DNA of 32,161 bases from Streptomyces novaecaesareae (GCF_000716875.1 NZ_JNWQ01000077.1:1-32161), one strand, 5' to 3'. Positions 15,185-23,689 are shown, counted from the first letter of the stretch. The notes: a model not told the origin generated them from the letters alone. A program made the numbers and translations.

Positions 15185-16420
15185 TCATCCGCCCGCCTCC
15201 AGCGCTGCCAGGGCCCGCCGGGCGACCTCCCGGCCGATCGGCAGCGAGGCCGTCGCGGCGGGGGAGGGGGCGTTCAGTACGTGCACCGCGCGGCGCGGGG
15301 AGCGCGGGTCGTCCGGGTCGAAGCCGGCGAAGGCGAAGTCGTCCAGCAGCGAGCCGTCCCGGGCCACCGCCTGGGCCCGTACCCCGGCGGCGGCCGGCAC
15401 CAGGTCCTCGGCGCGGACGGCGGGCAGCAGCCGCCGTACGGCCGTGGTGAACGCCCGCTTGGACAGCGAGCGGTGCAGTTCGCCCAGCTCGTACCGCCAG
15501 TGCCGGCGGGCGATCCGCCAGGCGCCGGGGAAGGCCAGGGTGCCGGCCAGGTCGCGCGGGCGGACGGTGCGCCAGTCGTACCCCTCGCGGGCCAGCGCGG
15601 GCACCGCGTTCGGGCCGACGTGGACGTCCCCGTGGATGCCCCGGGTGAGGTGCACGCCGAGGAAGGGGAAGGCCGGGTCGGGCACCGGGTAGACCAGGCC
15701 GCGCACCAAGTCCCGGCGCTGCTCGGCCAGTTCGTAGTACTCGCCGCGGAACGGCACGATGCGCACCCCGGTGTCGTCCCCGGCCAGCCGGGCGATCCGG
15801 TCGCTGTGCAGTCCGGCGCAGTTCACCAGCACCCGGCAGCGCAGTTCGCCGCCGGTGGTGCCCACCGTCACGCCGTCCCTGCGCCGCGCCACCGCCCGTA
15901 CCTCGGTGCCCGGCCGCAGCTCGGCACCGGCCTCCCGGGCCAGTCGGGCGTAGGTGGTGGCGACGGCCGGGAAGTCGCAGATGCCGGTGGTGCCGACGTG
16001 CAGCCCGGCCAGGCCGGTCACCTCCGGCTCGTGGCGGGCGATCCCGGCCCGGTCCAGTTCGGTGACCGGGATGCCGTTCGCCCGCCCGCGCTCGGCCAGT
16101 GCCGCCAGCCGGGGAAGCTCGGCGGTGTCGGTGGCCACGATCAGCTTGCCGGTCACCTCGTGCGGGACGCCGTGCTCGCGGCAGAACGCCACCAGCTCGG
16201 CGGCGCCCGCGACGGCGAACCGGGCCTTGTACGAGCCGGGGCGGTAGTAGACGCCGCTGTGGATCACCCCGCTGTTGCGCCCGGTCTGGTGCGCCGCGAA
16301 GCCGGGCTCCTTCTCCAGCAGCGCGAGCCGCAGGCCCGGCCGTTCCCGGGTCAGTGCGTACGCCGTGGCCAACCCGACGATCCCGCCGCCCACCACCAGC
16401 ACGTCGACCTCGTCCGCCAT
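15185..16420 (-). CDS. lhgO: L-2-hydroxyglutarate oxidase / FAD-dependent oxidoreductase
   Basis: 411 residues from ATG 16420, preceded by GAGGAG. The protein starts with the FAD-binding Rossmann motif VLVVGGGIVGLATAYAL (about 7-23). Next is HQTGRNSGVIHSGVYYRPGS, the hallmark of the LhgO/L2HGDH family, whose histidine and serine residues surround the flavin. NCAGLHSDRIARLAG, VPFRGEYYEL and PFLGVHLTRGIHGDVHVGPNAV also match the family. The enzyme oxidises L-2-hydroxyglutarate to 2-oxoglutarate, a metabolite-repair reaction, passing electrons to the quinone pool or oxygen. The frame is open for another 700 codons upstream through the rsr gene region, but only this start has homology-like sequence and a ribosome site. 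Confidence 0.93.
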   Translation of the reverse strand: MADEVDVLVVGGGIVGLATAYALTRERPGLRLALLEKEPGFAAHQTGRNSGVIHSGVYYRPGSYKARFAVAGAAELVAFCREHGVPHEVTGKLIVATDTAELPRLAALAERGRANGIPVTELDRAGIARHEPEVTGLAGLHVGTTGICDFPAVATTYARLAREAGAELRPGTEVRAVARRRDGVTVGTTGGELRCRVLVNCAGLHSDRIARLAGDDTGVRIVPFRGEYYELAEQRRDLVRGLVYPVPDPAFPFLGVHLTRGIHGDVHVGPNAVPALAREGYDWRTVRPRDLAGTLAFPGAWRIARRHWRYELGELHRSLSKRAFTTAVRRLLPAVRAEDLVPAAAGVRAQAVARDGSLLDDFAFAGFDPDDPRSPRRAVHVLNAPSPAATASLPIGREVARRALAALEAGG

Positions 16421-16683
16421 CGCCCGCTCCTCGCCTCGGCCGGCCGCCCCCACCGCCGCCGATGCTGCCACGGCGCGCCGAGCGGGTCGAGACCGCGTGA
16501 CGGCCGGACGGGACGGGTTCGCAGGACGGCCTCGCAGGACGGCCGAGCATGTGACGGCCGCGCGGGACGGCCTCGCGTGCCGGTCGGCCCCGTGAGGCTC
16601 CGGCCGCGAGTGCCGCCGCCGTTCGCGAGTCCCCCCGGACCCGCGAACGGCGGTGCGGCCCCCCGGGGCGTGTCGGGCACGCC
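16421..16683. other. Intergenic region with GACGGCC repeats
   Basis: About 260 nt between lhgO and rsr, both on the minus strand. The part from 16500 to 16590 repeats the words GACGGCC and GGGACGG irregularly (several copies). No gene is seen. It holds the rsr terminator listed next and presumably the lhgO promoter. Confidence 0.5.
16616..16653 (-). terminator. Terminator of the rsr transcript
   Basis: A perfect 12-bp stem (CCGCCGTTCGCG with CGCGAACGGCGG) closes a 14-nt loop about 31 nt after the rsr stop codon. Pairing continues imperfectly outward. Confidence 0.75.
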
Positions 16684-18261
16684 CTACTCCTCCCAGGGCC
16701 AGTGGGCGTTCGCCCCGGCTTCGAGGAGGGGGATCAGGCGGAAGGCCGCGTCGCTCAGGCCGCCGAAGGTGTGGCGGTTTGCGCCGCCGCTGGGGCCGTG
16801 GCCGGGGGCGTAGCCGGCCAGGTTCCAGGTGTAGACGGGGATGTGGGCGGGGACGGCGGCGAGCGGGTCGCCGCCCCAGTGGTTCGGGCCGGTCTGCTCG
16901 TCGGTGACGATCACGACCCGGTCGTGGCCGCGGTAGTGGGCGCGGACGGCGTCGGCGGTGTTGGTGCCGCCGAGGCTGGAGAAACGTTCCAGCACCCGCA
17001 GCACCGCCTCGCCCCGGCCGACCTCGACCACCCGGCTGGTGGTGCCGAACTCGACCAGGTCCGCCTCGGCGGCGCGGACCTTCAGCGCGGTGCCGAAGAT
17101 CGCCGCCGAGTCGGCCCGGTTGAGCTCGGTCGGGCCGCCCGCCCGGTCGAACATCGAGCCCGAGCGGTCCACCAGGACCAGCGTGCGCCCGGGCAGCTCG
17201 GGCACGTTGGCCAGCGAGTGGCCGAGTGCCGTCTCCAGCGCGTGCCCCCAGCGCAGCGAGGGCGCGTGCCGGTACGCGGACAGGTAGCGGAACGGGAACT
17301 GGCGCGAGCGCCGTACCTCGCCCCGGTCGGAGATCCGCCGGGCCACCTCGGCCGCGACCGCGTCCGACACCCCGGCCCGGTCGAAGTTGCGCAGGTTCCG
17401 CACCAGCGCCATCGGCCCCATCGACGGGATGACGGCCTCCCAGACCGGCGCGTCCAACGGCCCCTGCAGCCAGCCCGCCAGCGCCTCCCAGGTCAGCCCG
17501 GCGGCGGCCAGCCGCTCGGGGCCGTCCTTCGCGGTGACGGCCGCCCGGCGCTCCTCGACCGGCAGCGCTAGCAGCTCGCGGTTGGCGGTCAGCAGCCGGT
17601 CGCCGGCGGGCGGGACGGCCTCCTCGGGCCGGTGCCGGCGGTCCAGCGCGTACGCGAACAGCGCGCCCTGCCACGGCTTGTCCGGAGCCGGCGAGGGGTG
17701 GGTCAGCTCGATCACGTCGCCGAAGCGGTAGCCCTTGCCCGCGGTGTCGTACTTGAGCAGTGAGCGGGCGTCGTAGAGCAGGCGGACGGCGTCCGCGACA
17801 CCGCGCTTGAGCGGCTTGGGCAGGGCCCGGCCGTAGCGCGAGGTCCAGTACGCGAGCAGCTCGCCGGGCTCGTCGGCGCGCCGCAGCACCGCCGCGACGA
17901 CCTGCCGGGAGTACCCGGGGGCGCCCGCGTCGAGCCGCGCGCGGGTGAACTCGGCGGCGCCGACCAGCGCGGCGGTGCGCATGTGCGCGCCGTAGCGCAG
18001 CCAGCGCAGCAGCCCGAGGGTCCACTCCGGCTCGGCGACGGCGAGTTCGCGCACCAGCGCGGTGTAGCGGTCGTCGCGGTCGCCGCCGCGCTCGTAGAAG
18101 GTGTCCTTGCCGACCATGTTGGCCACCGCGAGCAGGAACAGCTCGGACTTGGCGTCCCGGACGTGGCCGGTGCCGCCGTTGTGGTTGCGGGTGAGCTGCC
18201 CGGTCGTGGTCACCGGCGAACTCGGACTCGGCTTGGCCTTGCGGATGTTGAACCTGGACAT
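16684..18261 (-). CDS. rsr: Bacterial Ro60 ortholog (TROVE plus vWA domain)
   Basis: 525 residues. Residues about 20-355 form the TROVE ring of helical repeats (SELFLLAVANMVGKDTFYE; VWEAVIPSMGPMALVRNLRNF), which binds Y RNAs on its outer surface and single-stranded 3' ends of misfolded RNAs in its central hole. Residues about 358-525 are a von Willebrand A domain with an intact MIDAS: Asp365-x-Ser367-x-Ser369 in DRSGSM, and later GGTNTADAVRA and VIVTDEQ. ATG 18261 follows a GAGGGGGG ribosome site. Three Y RNA genes lie just upstream in the same orientation (nearest ends 58 nt before the start). In Deinococcus, Rsr with a Y RNA gates PNPase and aids rRNA maturation and stress survival; a similar RNA-processing role is inferred. 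No RtcB or PNPase gene is nearby. Confidence 0.95.
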   Translation of the reverse strand: MSRFNIRKAKPSPSSPVTTTGQLTRNHNGGTGHVRDAKSELFLLAVANMVGKDTFYERGGDRDDRYTALVRELAVAEPEWTLGLLRWLRYGAHMRTAALVGAAEFTRARLDAGAPGYSRQVVAAVLRRADEPGELLAYWTSRYGRALPKPLKRGVADAVRLLYDARSLLKYDTAGKGYRFGDVIELTHPSPAPDKPWQGALFAYALDRRHRPEEAVPPAGDRLLTANRELLALPVEERRAAVTAKDGPERLAAAGLTWEALAGWLQGPLDAPVWEAVIPSMGPMALVRNLRNFDRAGVSDAVAAEVARRISDRGEVRRSRQFPFRYLSAYRHAPSLRWGHALETALGHSLANVPELPGRTLVLVDRSGSMFDRAGGPTELNRADSAAIFGTALKVRAAEADLVEFGTTSRVVEVGRGEAVLRVLERFSSLGGTNTADAVRAHYRGHDRVVIVTDEQTGPNHWGGDPLAAVPAHIPVYTWNLAGYAPGHGPSGGANRHTFGGLSDAAFRLIPLLEAGANAHWPWEE

Positions 18262-18319
18262 GCGACAGCCCCCCTCGGCCTGTTGGTGTCAGTGGGAGGG
18301 AGGCATGCTGCGGTGAGGG

Positions 18320-18477
18320 GTGCCCGAGATCGTGCCGGCCGTGGGACGGCCGACGTCGGCGGAGGTATATGCCTTGTGCTCTACCGGATTGAGCTACCGG
18401 CCCGCTTTCGCGAGCCGCCCGGGATTTGAACCCGGAACCGCAAGATCCGAAGTAACCCCCGCCTGCGCACCGGGCAC
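18320..18477 (-). ncRNA. Y RNA 3, with permuted tRNA-like module and extra hairpin
   Basis: Outer stem GTGCCCG (18477-18471) with CGGGCAC (18326-18320). The 5' internal loop is GTGCGCA (18470-18464), and GATCT adjoins the outer stem on the 3' side. The inner stem pairs GGCGGGGGT with ACCTCCGCC (18463-18455 and 18366-18358). Inside is a tRNA mimic in permuted order: T arm with TTCAAAT loop (18435-18419), an 8-bp acceptor-like stem closed by a GAAA tetraloop (18418-18397), then T-A as positions 8-9 and a D arm with GG (18394-18378). CTTG and CAAG near the junction can pair in place of the anticodon stem. A 7-bp hairpin (18352-18336) is inserted in the 3' strand, absent from the other copies. 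Confidence 0.85.
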
Positions 18478-18491
18478 TCCGAAGCGCACTG

Positions 18492-18591
18492 CCTCCCGAG
18501 ATCAAAGGTGGCTGCGGTCGATGGAGCTCAGCTTCAACGCGCCCCACTGGGGGCACTCGACCGAAGTAACCGCTGCCGTCGCACCGGGAGG
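18492..18591 (-). ncRNA. Y RNA 2, short form without tRNA-like module
   Basis: Outer stem CCTCCCG (18591-18585) with CGGGAGG (18498-18492). The 5' internal loop is GTGCGAC (18584-18578) and the 3' internal loop has 11 nt ending in GATCT. The inner stem pairs GGC-A-GCGGT with ACCGC-A-GCC (18577-18569 and 18518-18510), with an A-A mismatch as in copy 1. After the shared TTACTTC it has only a small GCCCC-loop-GGGGC hairpin (18554-18541) and about 20 nt, with no T or D arm. A competing pairing CGGTCGA/TCGACCG is possible. TAGTTT (18604-18599) is placed like a -10, 7 nt before the outer stem; its T run could alternatively help end Y RNA 1. Confidence 0.75.
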
Positions 18592-18616
18592 TGCGGAAAA
18601 ACTATTCACGTATGGG

Positions 18617-18755
18617 TGTCCAGAGATCGAAGGCGGCTGAGGTGACGAAGCTGCTCTGGCCACTGAGCTACACCGGTCCGAAACCGGTGACGGGATTCGA
18701 ACCCGCGACCTGCCCATTTGGAAGTGGAAGTAACCTCTGCCTGCGCACCTGGACA
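18617..18755 (-). ncRNA. Y RNA 1, with complete permuted tRNA-like module
   Basis: Outer stem TGTCCAG (18755-18749) with CTGGACA (18623-18617). The 5' internal loop is GTGCGCA (18748-18742) and the 3' loop has 11 nt ending in GATCT. The inner stem pairs GGC-A-GAGGT with ACCTC-A-GCC (18741-18733 and 18643-18635). The enclosed module reads as a tRNA cut at the anticodon and closed at the acceptor: T arm GCGGG-TTCGAAT-CCCGT (18706-18690), acceptor stem CACCGGT-ttcgg-ACCGGTG (18689-18671, exactly 7 bp), T-A (positions 8-9), and D arm GCTC-AGTGGCCA-GAGC with G18G19 (18668-18653). A -10 element lies 6 nt upstream. In other bacteria the YrlA tRNA mimic is a target of tRNA-modifying enzymes. Confidence 0.88.
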
Positions 18756-18761
18756 AGAGAG

Positions 18762-18767
18762 ACCTTA
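18762..18767 (-). promoter_or_regulatory. -10 element of the Y RNA-rsr unit (TAAGGT)
   Basis: TAAGGT on the minus strand ends 6 nt before base 18755, the first base of the outer stem of Y RNA 1, which is where transcription should begin. No good -35 is visible 16-18 nt further upstream. The NsdA-like gene on the same strand ends 69 nt earlier, so readthrough is also possible. Confidence 0.55.
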
Positions 18768-18835
18768 GCCAGGCCGCTCCCGTGGGTGCACCTCATTTAC
18801 CGTCAGATCGTGCGGACCTCACTGCTCACGTCGCT

Positions 18836-20263
18836 TCACGCCGGGGCGACGGTCACCGCCCGGGCCCGCTCGGCCAACTCCCGCACCCGGCGCTCGCCCT
18901 GGAAGGGCTCCAGGCGCCGCAGCATCTCCACCACGTACTCCCGGCTGCGCTGCGAGGAGATCCGGCCGGCCACCTCGACGGCGCGTTCCCCGGCGGCGAC
19001 CGCGGCGTCCAGGTTGCCCGCCTCCGCCTCGGCCATCGCCGAGACCACCAGCCGCAGGCCGTGCGAGCGGACGAAGCCCTCGGTGGGCGTGGCCAGTGCC
19101 TCGCGGGTGAACTGCCGGACCTTGGAGGGCACTCCGAGGTCGCGGAAGCACTCGGCGGCGTCGGCGGCGAGCCGGTCGTAGGCGTAGAAGTCGATCCACG
19201 CCGGATCGGGATCCCCGGCGCGTGCCCGTTCGAGTGCGCTCTCCGCCGCACCGAGCGCCGTCGCGCACGCCGCCGCGTTGCGGGCCTTGGCCTGGGCCCG
19301 TGCCTCCACCAGGTGGAAGAAGCTCATGGTGCGGGCGGTGGCCAGGCTCCGGTTGCGCTCCAGGGCGGCCTGCGCGAGGTCGACCGCCTCCTCGGCGAAG
19401 CCCCGGTAGCCCGCCTGCAGGCTCATCGAGGCCAGCACGTAGCCGCCGAGCGGCACGTCGGCAGCGGCCCGGGCGAGCCGCAGGGCCTGGATGTAGTACC
19501 GCTGGGCGGCCTCGTGCTGGCCGGTGTCGAAGGCCATCCACCCGGCCAGCCGGGTCAGCTCGGCGGTCGCGCCGAACAGCGCCCGGCCGACCGCGTCGCT
19601 GTACGAGGCCAGCAGCAGCGGCGCCGCCTCCACCCGCAGGCACTCCGGCACCATCGAGGAACGCCAGTCCCCGCCGCCGTACTTGGAGTCCCAGCGGCGC
19701 GCCTCCTGGGCGGCCTCGCGGAGCTTGGCGGCGTCCGAGTGGCCGACCCGGTAGGAGGAGGTCTCGCTGGGGGAGCGCGGCACCTCGCGGGCCACCGAGC
19801 CGTCCGCCGGGGTGATCAGCCAGCGGGAGACGGGCGTCGCGTACGCGGCGACCGAGAAGGTGCCGGCCAGGCTGTCGCTCCACCGGCCGCCGCCGGGGCC
19901 CCGGCGCAGGTCGAGGTCGACCCGCCACAGGTCGGTGGCGGAGCGGACGGCCTCGGCGACGTCGCGCGGGAAGGCCAGGCCGAGTTCGGGCGCCGGGTCG
20001 GTGTCGCCCAGGCCGATCTCCTCCAGCGGGACGGGCCGGCCGAGCTTGCCGCCGATCGCGGTGGCGATCAGGTGCGGGACGGGCCCCTGCGGGACCATGC
20101 CCTTGCTGACCCAGCGGGCCACCGAGGTCTTGTCGTACCGCAGGGTCAGCCCGCGTTGGGCGCCGAGGTCGTTGACCCGGCGGGCCAGTCCGGCGTTGCT
20201 GATCTGGGCGAGGGTCAGGAGCGTGCCGAGCCGTTCGTTCGGTCCTCGTTGGCTGACGGTCAT
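18836..20263 (-). CDS. NsdA-like sporulation-associated regulator (HTH plus TPR-like repeats)
   Basis: 475 residues from ATG 20263, preceded by AGGAGG. Residues about 10-80 resemble a divergent Xre-type DNA-binding domain ([42 protein letters not shown]), the arrangement seen in the NsdA group and in proteins annotated in Streptomyces as sporulation-associated (I recall SCO4114). The C-terminal two-thirds is made of helical pairs like tetratricopeptide repeats ([61 protein letters not shown]). NsdA represses sporulation and antibiotic production in S. coelicolor; a comparable developmental role is inferred. The much longer open frame upstream has no coding character. Confidence 0.85.
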   Translation of the reverse strand: MTVSQRGPNERLGTLLTLAQISNAGLARRVNDLGAQRGLTLRYDKTSVARWVSKGMVPQGPVPHLIATAIGGKLGRPVPLEEIGLGDTDPAPELGLAFPRDVAEAVRSATDLWRVDLDLRRGPGGGRWSDSLAGTFSVAAYATPVSRWLITPADGSVAREVPRSPSETSSYRVGHSDAAKLREAAQEARRWDSKYGGGDWRSSMVPECLRVEAAPLLLASYSDAVGRALFGATAELTRLAGWMAFDTGQHEAAQRYYIQALRLARAAADVPLGGYVLASMSLQAGYRGFAEEAVDLAQAALERNRSLATARTMSFFHLVEARAQAKARNAAACATALGAAESALERARAGDPDPAWIDFYAYDRLAADAAECFRDLGVPSKVRQFTREALATPTEGFVRSHGLRLVVSAMAEAEAGNLDAAVAAGERAVEVAGRISSQRSREYVVEMLRRLEPFQGERRVRELAERARAVTVAPA

Positions 20264-20333
20264 GGTGGCGGCGGCACCTCCTGCGGCCTTGTGCGCGGGG
20301 CCCGGGCGGCACCGGGCCGTAGCTGCTGCACCT

Positions 20334-20362
20334 AGAGTAGTCGGACGCGTTCCGACGGTTAA
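20334..20362 (-). promoter_or_regulatory. Promoter of the NsdA-like gene (TTAACC-N17-TACTCT)
   Basis: On the minus strand TTAACC (20362-20357) and TACTCT (20339-20334) are 17 nt apart, about 70 nt before the start codon, in the only AT-richer stretch of the region. Confidence 0.5.
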
Positions 20363-20617
20363 GAGGTCGCATTCCGGATGGCGGGATCGCGCACTCGGCG
20401 GCGCCGCACGGCAGTTGGTCCGGACCACTCGGATCCGGCCGATCGTGCCGCGCGCCGGAGCGTCGTGCTCCGGTCCCGTGTCGATGTGCGCCCGGCCGTG
20501 CCCCCTGGCCCGACCGGCTGGTCGGCGATTCGCTGGTGGTCGTGGGTCGGCCCGCCGTCGAGGACCCGGCGGGCCGGGGGACGCCGCCGCCTCAATCCCC
20601 GCGGGCGGCGGCGAAGT

Positions 20618-20645
20618 CCGGGAGGGCATGCGGATGCCCTCCCGG
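20618..20645. terminator. Perfect 12-bp hairpin in the intergenic region
   Basis: CCGGGAGGGCAT-gcgg-ATGCCCTCCCGG, a perfect stem with a 4-nt loop. No gene ends close to it, so it may be a terminator for an unseen small transcript or part of a leader of the gene at 20996. Confidence 0.4.
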
Positions 20646-20995
20646 GCCGGGCGACGCCTTTCGGCCATCTCGCGATGCCCATGCCAAAGGCGCCCCGAGG
20701 GCGGTCCGGGCCACGGAGGGGGAGGCCCGGCCCGCCCGACTCCACCGGGCACCGCCGAGCCGACCCGAGGCCCCGCCCCGTCGCGCCGACGCCACCAACC
20801 GGCCGCTCCCCGAAGCGGATCCGGCAACACCGGCCACAGCGGCGCCGAGCGGTGGCACGATGTCCCCTGACGGCGCGACCATCCGCGGGGGCACGCCGGG
20901 ACGCGCGCACGGGCCACCACGGCACACCCCACCCGGCCGCCCGCCCGGCGGCGGACGCGCCGCGCGGGTGCAGGTCCTCGTACGGTGGAGGCGCG

Positions 20996-23137
20996 ATGCG
21001 GTGGCTGACGGGCTGGTGCACGGGCGCGCCCCGACCGGGCACCCCGGTGCGCGGGACGAACGAGACGCCCGGCACGGTGGCGCCGATCGCCGCGCGCCCC
21101 CTGTGGACCGGGCCCAACCCGCTCTGGGCCGTGGGCGACTGGCGCCCCGAGGAGATCCGCCTGGTCACCCTCCGCCCCGGCGCCCCCGCCGCGGTCAGCA
21201 CCGGCCCCACCGCCCCCGACCCGGTCGAGGACACCCCCGCCACCACCCGGCTCGCCGTCCTCGGCCACTGCGGCGCCACCGACGCCGAACTCGCCGCCGG
21301 CCTCGCCGCCGCCCGCGGCGGCGCCGTCCGCCACCTCACCGCCTGGCCCGGCAGCTACACCGTCGTGCTGCGCACCGGCACCCGCTCCACCCTGCTCCTC
21401 ACCGACCTCGCCGGCGCCCAGCCCGTCTTCCACACCCCCTGGGGCGACGGCACCGCGTACGCCACCGCCGCCCTCCCGCTGGCCGACCTGGTCGGCGCCC
21501 CGCTGGACACCGGCCACCTCGCCGCCCGCCTCGCCTGCCCCGAGGCCCCCGAGGCGCTCGGCACCGGCACCCCGTACCTGGGCGTCCAGCAGGTACCGCC
21601 CGGCCACGTGCTCGGGATCCGCGGCGGCCGCCCGTACCTGTCCGGCTACGACGACCCGGCCGGCGCCGAGCAGCCCCGGGACGAGGCGCCCGCCGTCCGC
21701 GAACTCACCCGCGCCCTGCTGGAATCCGTCCGCTCCCGGGTCCGCACCACCGCACCGGCCGCCGAACCGTCCGTACGGGCCCGGCTCGGCGTCGACCTCT
21801 CGTACGGCACGGCCTCCGCGACCGTCGCCCTGCTCGCCGCCGCCGTCCCGCTGCCGCCGGTGCCCGCCGCGGCCGCACCGGCCCGGTCGGCCGCCGGGGC
21901 CAGGAGCGGCGCGGTGCGGGGCTCCTGGGCCCGAGCCGCCGCCCAGGAACCCGCCGCCCCCGAACAGTTGGCCGCCGTCACGCTCGGCGAGACCGAGCCG
22001 CCGGCCACCCTCGTGCTGGCCCCCGACACCCCGCGACTGCGGCACACCGTGCTCGACCCCGCCCCCGCCACCCTCCCGTACGCCGGACCGGGCGCCGACC
22101 CGCAGGCCGGCCGGCTCACCGACGAACCGGGGCCCGAACTCGTCGCCGCCGCCCGCGCCGAGGCCCGCTTCGGCGCCGGCGGCAGCGACCACCTCACCGG
22201 CTACGGCGCCCGCCAGGTCCTCGACGGCCATCCGGCCCGGCTCGCCGACCTCATCCGGGCCGGCCGCCCGCGCGAACTCCTGCCCCCGGTCGCCGCGTTG
22301 GCCGGGGCCGACCGGGCCGTCGCGGGCGTCCTGGCCGGCGCGCTGCGCACCCCGCTCACCGTGGTCCGGGCCGCCCACCGGCTCTCCCGGGTCCGCTACG
22401 CCGAGGCGCTGGACGAGGCCGCCGCCAAGCTGACCGCCCGCCACGTCCCGGACGGCGGCGGCACGGCGGGGGACCGCTCGGCCGCCGACCTCGCCTGGTG
22501 CGTGCCCGGCCCGGCCGCCCGCTGGCTCTCCGACGAGGCGCTCTCCTCGGTGGCCCTCCGGCTCCGCCTGGCGGCGCGCAGACCGGCGCCCGAGGAACAC
22601 CCCGGCGCACACCGGGCCCGGCACGCCCTCTACCGGCAGGCACGCTCCTTCCGCACGCTCGTGCACGCCGCCGAACAGCCCGGCCAACGGCTGCACGCCC
22701 CCTTCCTCGACAACCAGGTGGTCCGCGCCGCCCGGCTGCTCCCCGACGACGTCCGCCTCCAACCCGGAGCCCGGCACGCCCTGCTGCACGCCGTCCTCAC
22801 CGGCGCCGGCCGCACCGACCTGCCCCCCGACTGGGGCCGCGCCCCCCGCCCCGACCGCACCGCCCCCGCCCGCGCCGGCCTGCGCCTCGCCGCCGACGGC
22901 CTCGCCGAACTCTTCGACGCCCCCCTCCTCGCCGAAGCCGGCCTCATCGACCTCCCCGCCGTCCGCGCCGGCCTCGCCCACTCCGCCGACCCCGCCACCC
23001 CCCTCTCCCCGTCCGCCCTCGCCGGCCTCGCCGACCTCGTCTCCGCCGAACTCTGGCTCCGCCGCATCCGCGCCCGCCGCCACGGCGCCTGCTGGACCGG
23101 CCTCCCCCACCCCCAACCCCCGGCCCTCACCCCCTGA
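20996..23137 (+). CDS. Asparagine synthase-related / lasso macrolactam synthetase-like protein
   Basis: 713 residues from ATG 20996, with GGTGGAGG just upstream; the longer open frame before it looks non-coding. The N-terminal ~215 residues follow the glutamine-amidotransferase-like fold of asparagine synthases ([37 protein letters not shown]) but lack the catalytic N-terminal cysteine. The synthetase part has [15 protein letters not shown] (268 onward) where active enzymes have the ATP-binding S-G-G-x-D-S, so the key aspartate and second glycine are missing. The C-terminal part keeps [17 protein letters not shown]. An Ala/Pro-rich insertion (about 283-310) adds length. It resembles lasso-peptide cyclases, but no precursor, RRE protein or leader peptidase is near. 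It may be an inactive or altered-function member. Confidence 0.78.
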   Translation: MRWLTGWCTGAPRPGTPVRGTNETPGTVAPIAARPLWTGPNPLWAVGDWRPEEIRLVTLRPGAPAAVSTGPTAPDPVEDTPATTRLAVLGHCGATDAELAAGLAAARGGAVRHLTAWPGSYTVVLRTGTRSTLLLTDLAGAQPVFHTPWGDGTAYATAALPLADLVGAPLDTGHLAARLACPEAPEALGTGTPYLGVQQVPPGHVLGIRGGRPYLSGYDDPAGAEQPRDEAPAVRELTRALLESVRSRVRTTAPAAEPSVRARLGVDLSYGTASATVALLAAAVPLPPVPAAAAPARSAAGARSGAVRGSWARAAAQEPAAPEQLAAVTLGETEPPATLVLAPDTPRLRHTVLDPAPATLPYAGPGADPQAGRLTDEPGPELVAAARAEARFGAGGSDHLTGYGARQVLDGHPARLADLIRAGRPRELLPPVAALAGADRAVAGVLAGALRTPLTVVRAAHRLSRVRYAEALDEAAAKLTARHVPDGGGTAGDRSAADLAWCVPGPAARWLSDEALSSVALRLRLAARRPAPEEHPGAHRARHALYRQARSFRTLVHAAEQPGQRLHAPFLDNQVVRAARLLPDDVRLQPGARHALLHAVLTGAGRTDLPPDWGRAPRPDRTAPARAGLRLAADGLAELFDAPLLAEAGLIDLPAVRAGLAHSADPATPLSPSALAGLADLVSAELWLRRIRARRHGACWTGLPHPQPPALTP

Positions 23138-23214
23138 GCCCCGGGCCCGAGGGCCGGTGACCCGGTCGGGAGGCTCAGCCCCGGGACCCCGCCCTGCCCC
23201 GGGCCCGAGGGCCG
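23138..23214. repeat. Perfect 19-bp direct repeat
   Basis: GCCCCGGGCCCGAGGGCCG occurs at 23138-23156 and again at 23196-23214, 58 nt apart, directly after the stop codon at 23135-23137. Each copy contains the self-complementary GGGCCC and could form alternative hairpins at the transcript end. Confidence 0.6.
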
Positions 23215-23689
23215 CCACCGATCCCAGCCCGCTCCGAATTCCAGCGGCCGCGTCACCGCCCCGCCACCCCCGGACCCGGCCCGGCTCTCCGGCCCGCGAC
23301 CGGCAGCCACCCGCAGGTTCGTCGCGGCCCAGCGCCCACGGCACTCCGCCGCCCCGATCCGCCTGCGCCCGCCGGGGCCGCCGAGCTCCTCCGGGCCGGC
23401 ATTCGCGACGCCGGGCCCCGACCGCCCCGGCCCTGCCCGCCGCAGGCCCGCCTCGGCGAAGCCATCGGCACTCGCCCAGGCCGCAGTGCCGGGCCCGCCG
23501 CAGTCCCGATACCGCCGCCCTACTACCCAGGCAGCACCTTCAGCCCTCGTCCTGCCGTGCCTTCGAGCCACCGTGCCCCCTCGCCAGCGCCAGCCCCCCG
23601 GCCTGCCGCCACGGCGCGGTTGCGGCGACGGCGTAGTCCGGCCGGGCCATGATGGCGGGGGTGTGAATCCGGGGCGAGGAGGGTGTGCG
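23138..23689. other. 550-nt intergenic region
   Basis: It lies between the cyclase-like gene and the stress-protein gene (both plus). A 19-nt perfect direct repeat occurs at its start (listed separately). The rest is GC-rich without codon bias, recognisable protein or RNA motif; no clear promoter was found before 23690. Confidence 0.5.

Larger units (their letters stand above)
20264..20995. other. 730-nt divergent intergenic region
   Basis: It lies between the NsdA-like gene (minus) and the cyclase-like gene (plus). Several frames are open but show Arg/Pro-rich translations typical of non-coding GC-rich DNA. Contents that can be named are the promoter at 20334-20362, a perfect hairpin at 20618-20645, and the ribosome site GGAGG before ATG 20996. 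Confidence 0.5.

Noticed and set aside
18378..18435. A tRNA gene (T and D arms are clear)
   Set aside because: The T half precedes the D half, the acceptor is closed by GAAA and there is no anticodon arm; it is part of a Y RNA. The same applies to 18653-18706.
15185..18556. A single 1123-residue protein on the minus strand
   Set aside because: Only the last 411 codons resemble a protein family; the upstream part overlaps rsr in another frame and the Y RNAs.
20996..23137. Lasso peptide biosynthetic cluster
   Set aside because: No precursor, RRE protein, leader peptidase or transporter within reach, and the enzyme's ATP loop is altered.
18836..23344. A single 1502-residue protein on the minus strand
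   Set aside because: The upstream part is the shadow of the cyclase-like gene on the plus strand; the real gene starts at 20263.
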